From contig JANWLO010000060.1 in assembly GCA_025450815.1 (NCBI GenBank), forward strand, positions 1 through 51,333: 51,333 nucleotides of DNA. The letters are read 5' to 3'. Positions 44,676 to 51,333 of the stretch are shown here, in pieces (position 1 is the first letter of the stretch; every line of letters starts with the position of its first letter). The translations under genes were made by a program, and so were the position numbers. The stretch comes from Gemmatimonadaceae bacterium. Its GTDB lineage: Bacteria > Gemmatimonadota > Gemmatimonadetes > Gemmatimonadales > Gemmatimonadaceae. Below the pieces are notes generated by a model. It made no database searches. It was not told the DNA's origin and saw nothing but the letters and a program-made list of their open reading frames with translations.

Positions 44676-46079
44676 ATGCCACTCATTTTGATCGTCGCCG
44701 ATGGCGCGCGATTCGACACGATCGACGCCGCCACGCGAGATGGTGCGCTCCCCGCCCTCGCGCGTCTTCGCGCAGAGGGCGCGCTGCGCCCGGTCGCGAC
44801 GGCTTTCCCGTCCGTCACGGGCATCGCGTACGCGCCCTTTCTCACCGGCCGATTTCCCGGTCCCGCGGGACTCCCGGGTCTTCGCTGGTTCGACCGCGCG
44901 CACAGTCGCTGCTCGCGACCACCGTACGCGCGCAGCTATCTCGGCGCCCAGATGCGGCACCTCGACGAGGATCTCACGCCCGGCGTGCCCACGCTGTTCG
45001 AGCTCGCACCCTCGCGCTTCAATGCGATGAGCATGCTGGGCCGCGGCACGCGCGGACGCGAGCGCATCGGCCGCGACGCACGTACCCTGCTGCGCGTTGC
45101 GCGCACGCACTGGATGGGCGACGTGAACGGCTGGAACGCGCTCGATCGGGCCGTCGCGCGCGAATCGACGCGGCGCGTGATCGCCCAGCGGCCAGCGTTC
45201 GCCTGCATCGCGATGCTCGGCCTCGACAAGGCATCGCATGCTTTCGGGCACGAGAGCAGTTGCGCGCGTGAAGCGCTGGAGGCGATCGACGTTTCGGTGG
45301 GCGAGCTGCGCGACGCGCTCGAGCGCGCGGGCCGCTGGAGCGAGACCACGCTCTGGATCGTGAGCGACCACGGCCACTCGCGCGTGAGCGCTCACGACGA
45401 TCTCGTGCACGTCGTTCGCGCGGCGGGGTACAGCGTGCTGTCTCACCCATGGCTGCTCGCGCGACGCGCGATGGTCGCGGTGATGGTGGGCGGAAACGCG
45501 ATGGCGCATCTCTACGTGGAGCTCGATCGCCGCGTTCGCGCCGGATGGAGCGCCCTGCGCGAGCGATGGGAGCCGCTCGCGAGCGCGCTGCTCGAGCGCG
45601 AGTCGGTGGATCTCGTAATCCTGCATCACGGTGACATGCGCACCGAGGTTCGCGCGCACGGTCGCGGGAGCGCGATGATCGAATGCGCGAACGGCCGATT
45701 CTCGTATCACCCGGTCGACGGCGACCCGCTCGGCGTCGGCCGCGAGCTTCATGCGCTCGATTCGCGCGAAGCGTACGACGTGCTCGCGGACGGCGACTAT
45801 CCCGACGCAATCGTGCAGATCGCGCAGCTCGCGGCGAGCGCACGATCGGGCGACATCATTCTCTCCGCGGCGCCGCAGTGGGACTTTCGCGAGAAGTGGG
45901 AGCCTATCCCCCACGTGAGCACCCACGGCTCGCTCCATCGCGAGCACATGATGGTGCCGCTGCTCACGAACCGCCCGTTGAGCGGCCATCCGCGACGAAC
46001 GGCGGATGTGATGCCGAGCGCGCTCGCGACGCTCGGGCTTCCGGCGATGGCGGGACTCGACGGCGAATCATTCGTGTGA
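44676..46079 (+). CDS. Alkaline phosphatase-superfamily phosphodiesterase/pyrophosphatase-like protein
   Basis: A protein of about 467 residues of the type I phosphodiesterase/nucleotide pyrophosphatase fold. Metal and nucleophile motifs are visible: LILIVADGARFDTI (Asp), the Thr nucleophile region FPSVTGIAYAPFLTGRFP, GLDKASHAFGHES (Asp/His) and IVSDHGHSRV (Asp-His). The C-terminal part has a further metal His in STHGSLHREHMMVPLL. No clear signal peptide follows either start. The track uses GTG 44652; I prefer ATG 44676 because MPLILIVADG is the natural N-terminus, but neither has a good ribosome-binding site. The substrate is unknown. Confidence 0.87.
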   Translation: MPLILIVADGARFDTIDAATRDGALPALARLRAEGALRPVATAFPSVTGIAYAPFLTGRFPGPAGLPGLRWFDRAHSRCSRPPYARSYLGAQMRHLDEDLTPGVPTLFELAPSRFNAMSMLGRGTRGRERIGRDARTLLRVARTHWMGDVNGWNALDRAVARESTRRVIAQRPAFACIAMLGLDKASHAFGHESSCAREALEAIDVSVGELRDALERAGRWSETTLWIVSDHGHSRVSAHDDLVHVVRAAGYSVLSHPWLLARRAMVAVMVGGNAMAHLYVELDRRVRAGWSALRERWEPLASALLERESVDLVILHHGDMRTEVRAHGRGSAMIECANGRFSYHPVDGDPLGVGRELHALDSREAYDVLADGDYPDAIVQIAQLAASARSGDIILSAAPQWDFREKWEPIPHVSTHGSLHREHMMVPLLTNRPLSGHPRRTADVMPSALATLGLPAMAGLDGESFV

Positions 46080-46093
46080 GTGGCCAGATGTCC

Positions 46094-46330
46094 TTACGAC
46101 GCGGCCACGCGCCTGAACAGCGGCGGCAGCGACAGCGCGGCCCAGATGAACTCCAACCCGATGAACCCCCAGCGGTGGTCGTGCACAGCGACGAAGCCCA
46201 GGAGCATGGAGCCCACGAAGTTGAGCACGTTGAACCACCTGTCGCGGCGGTCCATTTTCCCCGTTTGCAGACAGGCGAATGCCACGAGGACGAGCACCGC
46301 TCCGGTCACCGACATCAGTTGATAGAACAC
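46094..46330 (-). CDS. Small CBU_0592-like membrane protein
   Basis: A protein of about 78 residues with three membrane segments: SVTGAVLVLVAFACLQTG, WFNVLNFVGSMLLGFVAV and GFIGLEFIWAALSLPPLF. Spacing and the G-K-x-x-x-R-D link after the first helix fit the CBU_0592-like family of unknown function. The track lists only a long ORF to 46663 that runs over the divergent gene. I place the start at GTG 46330, which has GGAG five bases upstream; ATG 46315 (MSVTGAVL) is an alternative. It converges on the phosphodiesterase gene, 14 bp away. Confidence 0.75.
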   Translation of the reverse strand: MFYQLMSVTGAVLVLVAFACLQTGKMDRRDRWFNVLNFVGSMLLGFVAVHDHRWGFIGLEFIWAALSLPPLFRRVAAS

Positions 46331-46359
46331 CGCTGCTCCGCGAGATTGGGTAGACCCAC

Positions 46360-46641
46360 ATGACGAAGAATACCGTGTCTGTCGCCGGTGCCACGACCTG
46401 GCCAAAGCTGGTGCTCGCGCTGGCGGGGCGTTCGGTGCTCTCCCCGTCGCTCGCGGTGGCGCTCGTGCGCGTCGCGTGGCGCTTTCGCGAGAGAGGGTGG
46501 TATCTTCGCGTGCCATTTCTTCCGCTCCCGCCGCGCGAGTACGTCCGCTGGCGGATGTATACCGCGTACGGCGACTACGATGCCATTGCGCCCGCGGAAG
46601 ATGTCGAGCGATACGCGCGCTGGGCGGTGCGCTCGCAGTGA
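46360..46641 (+). CDS. Conserved-looking hypothetical protein, 93 aa, coupled to queG
   Basis: I do not recognise a named family. The protein has an amphipathic first half (PKLVLALAGRSVLSPSLAVALVRVAWRF), then an aromatic, proline-rich part (YLRVPFLPLPPREYVRWRMYTAYGD) and an acidic end (IAPAEDVERYARWA). There is no convincing signal peptide. Its stop overlaps the queG start as GTGA, so it is translated with queG. The ordered aromatic/charged pattern and matching codon use suggest a real gene, not a shadow. No function is proposed. Confidence 0.7.
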   Translation: MTKNTVSVAGATTWPKLVLALAGRSVLSPSLAVALVRVAWRFRERGWYLRVPFLPLPPREYVRWRMYTAYGDYDAIAPAEDVERYARWAVRSQ

Positions 46642-47612
46642 CCGCAGCGGCTCCCGCGCGCACGCTCGAGGATCGGATCCGCGCGCAGGGCTACGGGCTT
46701 GGCTTCGACCTCGTTGGCATCGCGACGCTCGGCGAGATGGACACCGCGCCCTACTTCGATCGCTGGCTCGAGCGCGGCTTCGCGGGCGAAATGCACTATC
46801 TCCCCAAGTGGCAGAGCAAGCGGCACGACTCGCGTCTGCCGTATGAGGGCGTGCACAGCGCGATCGTGGTCGCGATGAACTACGGTGGCACGGAGCCCGC
46901 GGGCCCGGTTGCGCGATACGCGCGCGGCGACGACTACCACGACGTGATGGACGCGAAGCTCCGCTCGCTCTTGCAGTGGGTGAGCGCCGAGGTGGGACGC
47001 GAGGTGCGCGGTCGCGCGTACGTCGACACCGGCCCGCTGCTCGAGCGCGACCTCGCGCGCCGCGCGGGGCTCGGCTGGTTCGGCAAGAACACGAATCTAA
47101 TCAATCCCAAACTGGGCTCGTTCTTTTTTCTCGGCGCGTTGTTGGTCGATCTCGAGCTCGCGCCGAACGAGCCGTTCGCGAACGATCATTGCGGCACGTG
47201 CACGCGGTGCATCGAGGCGTGCCCCACCGGCGCGATAGCGGAGCCGCGCGTGCTCGACGCCACGCGGTGCATCTCGTACCTCACGATCGAGAACAAGGGC
47301 GAGATTCCCTTAGCGCTAAGAGAATCGATTGGCGAGCTCATTTATGGCTGCGACATCTGCCAGGAGGTGTGTCCGTGGAACGAGAGCTTCGCGCAGGAGC
47401 TGCGCGAGCCGGCGTTCCGGCCGCGGGCGGCGATCGCGGGGAAGGATGCGCGCACGCTCGCGCGCGAGATTCTCGCGATGACGCAGGAGGAGTTCAGCGC
47501 GGCGTTTAGGGGCTCGCCAATGAAGCGCGCGAAGCTTGCGGGGCTCAAGCGCAATGCGCGCGTGGTGCTCGCCAATACGCGGTCTCCCGATTCGCACGGC
47601 GCGCGCTCCTGA
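46638..47612 (+). CDS. queG: Epoxyqueuosine reductase QueG
   Basis: A 324-residue cobalamin- and iron-sulphur-dependent enzyme performing the last step of queuosine tRNA modification. Family features are GFDLVGIATLG, VVAMNYGG, the cobalamin-domain region RGRAYVDTGPLLERDLARRAGLGWFGKN, and two [4Fe-4S] motifs: CGTCTRCIEACPTGAI with CISYLTIENKG, and CDICQEVCPWN. The track starts at 46476, but GTG 46638 overlaps the stop of the preceding small gene as GTGA and gives the normal N-terminus; the extra track residues are arginine-rich read-through. No other queuosine gene is in the window. Confidence 0.93.
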   Translation: MTAAAPARTLEDRIRAQGYGLGFDLVGIATLGEMDTAPYFDRWLERGFAGEMHYLPKWQSKRHDSRLPYEGVHSAIVVAMNYGGTEPAGPVARYARGDDYHDVMDAKLRSLLQWVSAEVGREVRGRAYVDTGPLLERDLARRAGLGWFGKNTNLINPKLGSFFFLGALLVDLELAPNEPFANDHCGTCTRCIEACPTGAIAEPRVLDATRCISYLTIENKGEIPLALRESIGELIYGCDICQEVCPWNESFAQELREPAFRPRAAIAGKDARTLAREILAMTQEEFSAAFRGSPMKRAKLAGLKRNARVVLANTRSPDSHGARS

Positions 47613-47625
47613 GCGACGGCTATCG

Positions 47626-48618
47626 CTACTTCGCGCTGCCGAGAAAAGTCGTGATCGCGCGAACGAAGTCCCGCGGCCGTTCCAGATGCGCGACGTGATC
47701 GGAGTTTGCCAGAACAACCCACGTGCGGTCTATACTCGCCAGCTGCGCGAAGAAGGTCGCGGCCTCGGATCCGAGCACGTAGGGATCTCGTTCGCCGTTG
47801 AGGATCAACACCGGCATGTGGATCGCGTGCGGGTCGAGGACGTCGAACTCGTTCTCGTTTCTCCAGTCGACGCGAACGGTATCCGAGAGAAGCGCCGCGC
47901 GCACGTAGGCATCTTTCACTGACGGCGGAAACGCGCCAGGCGTGATGAAGTCCTCACCGGCCGCCTTTGCGGTCGTGTGCTTGCGCGGCGGTACGGCTGG
48001 ATCGGGGGTGTGCGTGGAGCGTGTCCGCGTATCGTAGATCAGCCCGTACACGATGAGTCTCGAGAGCTTCTCCGGGTATCGCTGCGCGGCAAGAAGCGCG
48101 GTGAGAGTCCCACGCGAGTAGCCCAGCAAGGCGGGACGGTCGCTCTTGCGTGCTCCGGAGCGCGCCTCTCTCGCCGCGATCCAATCGAGTACCTCGCCAG
48201 CGTCGTGCGCAGCCCGATCGGGAGTGAGCCATCCGCTGCTGTCACGTCGCGTCTCTCCGTAGCCGCGCTGGTCGAGCGCATACACCGCGTAGCCGCTCGC
48301 CGCGAGGGCATCCATCGTCGAGATGGATTTACCGGCGGCGTGCAGATCGAAATTGGGAAGGGCACTCCATGTTCGGCCATGCAAGAGCAGAATCGCGCCG
48401 GTCGCACGACCCGCGGGGCGCTTTTCCCACACGACGAGCGACTCGCCATCGTCGGCCCGAACGACAAACCGCTCGAGATGCGGAGCTCTCGCCGTCACAG
48501 CCGGATGGGCCAAGAGCGGCACAGCGCCCTGAGCTGGCGCGATGGTCTGGGCTGATACCGAGGGAGACGCGCAGGCGATGACGCCGACCGCAAGCATGGT
48601 GATGCGACCCAATTGCAT
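47626..48618 (-). CDS. Secreted alpha/beta-hydrolase
   Basis: A 330-residue exported hydrolase with signal peptide ITMLAVGVIACASPSVSAQ. The alpha/beta-hydrolase core has AILLLHGRTWSALPNF (oxyanion region), YALDQRGYGETRRD, the nucleophile elbow LLGYSRGTLTAL (Ser), LNGERDPYV (Asp) and NSDHVAHLE (His), so the triad is complete. Esterase, lipase and peptidase roles cannot be told apart. It converges on queG, 13 bp between stops. A dispersed repeat lies just upstream of its start, separating it from the aldo/keto reductase gene. Confidence 0.9.
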   Translation of the reverse strand: MQLGRITMLAVGVIACASPSVSAQTIAPAQGAVPLLAHPAVTARAPHLERFVVRADDGESLVVWEKRPAGRATGAILLLHGRTWSALPNFDLHAAGKSISTMDALAASGYAVYALDQRGYGETRRDSSGWLTPDRAAHDAGEVLDWIAAREARSGARKSDRPALLGYSRGTLTALLAAQRYPEKLSRLIVYGLIYDTRTRSTHTPDPAVPPRKHTTAKAAGEDFITPGAFPPSVKDAYVRAALLSDTVRVDWRNENEFDVLDPHAIHMPVLILNGERDPYVLGSEAATFFAQLASIDRTWVVLANSDHVAHLERPRDFVRAITTFLGSAK

Positions 48619-48633
48619 GCTCAGACCCTTATG

Positions 48634-48790
48634 AGGTTGCTGAAAAAGGAATAAAAAGACAAAAAGAAAAAAGAAGGACGGTGGAGCCGCGGAGGAGAAT
48701 CGGAAGGCGAGGCAGTCAGGGAAGACCTTAACCCCACTCGTCTGCGTCTCTCAGTTCACCTCGGCGACTCTGCGTCGAGCTGTTCCTGGT
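48634..48790 (-). repeat. Dispersed intergenic repeat, copy B
   Basis: Read on the minus strand, from ACCAGGAACAGCTCGACG to CCTTTTTCAGCAACCT, this matches copy A at 18837-19006, with a few substitutions and small gaps. In both places the element starts 17-45 bp after a stop codon of a gene on the same strand (the CPBP protease; here the aldo/keto reductase). Here it fills the space before the alpha/beta-hydrolase gene. Confidence 0.75.
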
Positions 48791-48835
48791 ATTTCAGCAC
48801 CCTTGTAGTGAAAGTGGGTGCGTTTCGGACTTAGG

Positions 48836-49921
<1,086 letters not shown>

Positions 49922-50010
49922 TCAACGCGGCAATTTGCAGTCCGTGCAGTACCTTAGTCGAATCGGTGCAGCCGCGTGGCTGCCCTGCTCAATCTTCCGC
50001 CCCCGCGCCC

Positions 50011-50397
50011 ATGCCCACCCCCGCCTCCGTCCGCCACCTTCGCTGGACCGACCTCCCCAAGGAGCCCGTCACCGACCAGCTCTCGCGCCGCCTCGTCACC
50101 GGCGATCGCATGATGCTCGCCCAGGTCTACCTCAACAAAGGCTGCATCGTCCCTCGTCATTCGCACGAGAACGAGCAGATCACGTGGATCATGGAGGGCG
50201 CGCTCAAGTTCTGGATCGGCGCTGATGGCAGGGAGGAAGTGATCGTCCGCGCGGGCGAGGTGCTGCACATCCCGTCGCATGTGCCGCACCAGGCCGAGGC
50301 GCTCGAGGACACACTCGACATCGACATCTTCAGTCCCATTCGCCAGGACTGGCTCGATCACACCGATGGCTACTTCCACGCGAACGTGAAGAAGTAG
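50011..50397 (+). CDS. Single-domain cupin protein
   Basis: A 128-residue protein with one cupin barrel. Motif 1 is PRHSHENEQITWIMEGALKF (two His and a Glu as metal ligands) and motif 2 is LHIPSHVPHQAEAL (third His), so it probably binds a metal ion. The track starts at 49915, but MPTPASVRHLRW at 50011 avoids a cysteine/proline-rich extension overlapping the promoter region. The stop is 2 bp before the SDR start, so they form an operon. Small cupins like this act as dioxygenases, isomerases or sensors; none can be chosen here. Confidence 0.87.
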   Translation: MPTPASVRHLRWTDLPKEPVTDQLSRRLVTGDRMMLAQVYLNKGCIVPRHSHENEQITWIMEGALKFWIGADGREEVIVRAGEVLHIPSHVPHQAEALEDTLDIDIFSPIRQDWLDHTDGYFHANVKK

Positions 50398-50399
50398 CG

Positions 50400-51191
50400 A
50401 TGGACTTCGGCATTCGCGGGAAGGTCGCGCTCGTCGCGGCGTCCAGTCGCGGACTCGGGCGCGCGTGCGCCGAGGCGCTCGCGGCCGAGGGCGCGGATCT
50501 CGTCCTCTGCGCGCGCGGCGAGCAAGCGCTGCGCGCCACGGCCGCGGACATTCGTCTCGCCAGCGGCGTCCGCGTCGTAGACATCGTCGCCGACGTCGCC
50601 ACGCAGGCGGGCATCGCCGCCGTGCTCTCCGCTGCGAAGCGCGAGTTCGGACGCGTCGATATCCTCGTCACCAACGGTGGCGGACCGCCCGCGGGCCCGT
50701 TCGAGTCACACACGCCCGAGGCGTGGGACGCTGCCGTGCGCACCAACCTCACGAGCGTGGTGGAGCTCGTGCGCGGCGTGCTGCCCGGCATGCGCGAGCG
50801 GAAGTGGGGGCGTATCGTCAACGTCACGTCGATCGCCGTCAAGCAGCCCATCGACAATCTGATCCTGTCGAACAGCGTGCGCGCCGCCGTCACCGGCTTC
50901 GCACGCACGCTCGCGAACGAGGTTGCGCCACACGGCATCACCGTGAACAACGTGATGCCCGGCTACACTCGCACGTCCCGCGTGGAGGAGCTCGCAGCGC
51001 GCACCGCGACACTCAAGGGCACCACGCGCGACGCTGCCTTCGCCGCATGGGAGCGCGAAATTCCAATGGGCCGGCTCGGCGATCCCGCCGAGTTCGGCGC
51101 GATGGTCGCCTTCCTCTGCTCCACACACGCGAGCTACACCACCGGCGCCTCCATCGCGGTGGATGGCGGCTGGATCCGCTCTCTGCTCTGA
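50400..51191 (+). CDS. SDR-family oxidoreductase, atypical catalytic motif
   Basis: A 263-residue Rossmann-fold protein of the short-chain dehydrogenase family, beta-ketoacyl-ACP-reductase-like. The cofactor-binding region is LVAASSRGLGRACAEALA (a variant of the usual T-G-x-x-x-G-x-G), and NVTSIAVKQP holds the conserved Ser144. The usual Y-x-x-x-K is replaced by S-N-S-V-R (Ser157, Arg161). C-terminal family marks (HGITVNNVMPGYTRT, GASIAVDGGW) are intact. A known SDR-like subgroup lacks the standard tetrad. It lies between the cupin gene (2 bp) and a probable aminotransferase (7 bp). Confidence 0.9.
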   Translation: MDFGIRGKVALVAASSRGLGRACAEALAAEGADLVLCARGEQALRATAADIRLASGVRVVDIVADVATQAGIAAVLSAAKREFGRVDILVTNGGGPPAGPFESHTPEAWDAAVRTNLTSVVELVRGVLPGMRERKWGRIVNVTSIAVKQPIDNLILSNSVRAAVTGFARTLANEVAPHGITVNNVMPGYTRTSRVEELAARTATLKGTTRDAAFAAWEREIPMGRLGDPAEFGAMVAFLCSTHASYTTGASIAVDGGWIRSLL

Positions 51192-51198
51192 CCCGGCC

Positions 51199-51333
51199 AT
51201 GACACACACTCTGCAATCCGCCGCTCACGCAACGCACGACGATGTCCCTCCGCTCGCGGCGCGGGTCGATCTCCTCTCCGGCGAGGGAGCGCTCGACGTC
51301 TTCCGCCGCGCCACGGAGCTCGAGCGCGCCGGC
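51199..51333 (+). CDS. Probable class I/II aminotransferase, 5' fragment cut by window edge
   Basis: An open frame starts with ATG 51199, seven bases after the SDR stop, and runs off the right edge (45 residues). The pattern RVDLLSGEGALDVFRRATELERAG resembles the N-terminus of PLP-dependent aspartate-type aminotransferases, where such a helix precedes the substrate-binding IHLEIGEPDF segment. Only this short piece is visible, so the call is tentative. It would be the third gene of the cupin-SDR operon. Confidence 0.5.
   Translation, partial: MTHTLQSAAHATHDDVPPLAARVDLLSGEGALDVFRRATELERAG

Overview
The window is GC-rich and densely coded, with short intergenic gaps and many 4-bp ATGA or GTGA start/stop overlaps. 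Two SusC/SusD-type TonB-dependent receptor pairs, many secreted or lipoprotein peptidases (S9, M14, M15) and a high-GC Gram-negative style together suggest a soil-type Gemmatimonadota bacterium. That assignment is inference from gene style; no rRNA or other marker is present. No tRNA, CRISPR, insertion sequence or prophage was seen.

Region 1 (1-18819) is the most interesting part. A minus-strand operon runs from 9043 to 588 and encodes a COG3375-type GNAT acyltransferase, an amino-acid permease, a D-aminoacylase-like lipoprotein, SusC and SusD; a cut-off HD-domain gene lies beyond it at the left edge. Divergent from it are a GntR/FCD regulator and a secreted fusion of a beta-lactamase-like domain with a VanX-like D-Ala-D-Ala dipeptidase. 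A second minus-strand operon (17819 to 12359) encodes a paralogous GNAT, an enolase-superfamily N-succinylamino-acid racemase/OSBS, an M20 amidohydrolase and an S9 peptidase; a CPBP membrane protease diverges from it. The GNAT-racemase-M20 trio matches the known N-succinyl route from D- to L-amino acids. The two divergent promoter regions share an identical GGTATACCAC operator-like 10-mer. I read the whole region as a regulon for scavenging D-amino acids and peptidoglycan or peptide material: outer-membrane uptake, periplasmic cleavage, import, then inversion to L-amino acids.

Region 2 (18837-27463) carries, on the minus strand, dipeptidyl peptidase IV, an M14 carboxypeptidase lipoprotein, proline dehydrogenase, a small unknown protein, RsgA and a ClC channel, closely spaced or overlapping. 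This looks like a peptide/proline-use group followed by housekeeping genes. A YbjQ-like gene diverges from it and ends in a strong bidirectional terminator.

Region 3 (27523-38519) is all minus strand: fadI-fadJ beta-oxidation genes, a sensor kinase/response-regulator pair, and a second SusC/SusD pair.

Region 4 (38595-51333) holds a HicAB toxin-antitoxin module with a TGATAC-repeat promoter region, glpD, a 410-bp repeat-bearing gap, greA, a bacterial deoxyhypusine-synthase-like gene, a LOG-family gene, a phosphodiesterase-family gene, two small genes, queG, an alpha/beta hydrolase, an aldo/keto reductase, and a cupin-SDR-aminotransferase operon cut by the right edge. A roughly 160-170 bp dispersed repeat occurs twice in the window, at 18837-19006 and, inverted, at 48634-48790.
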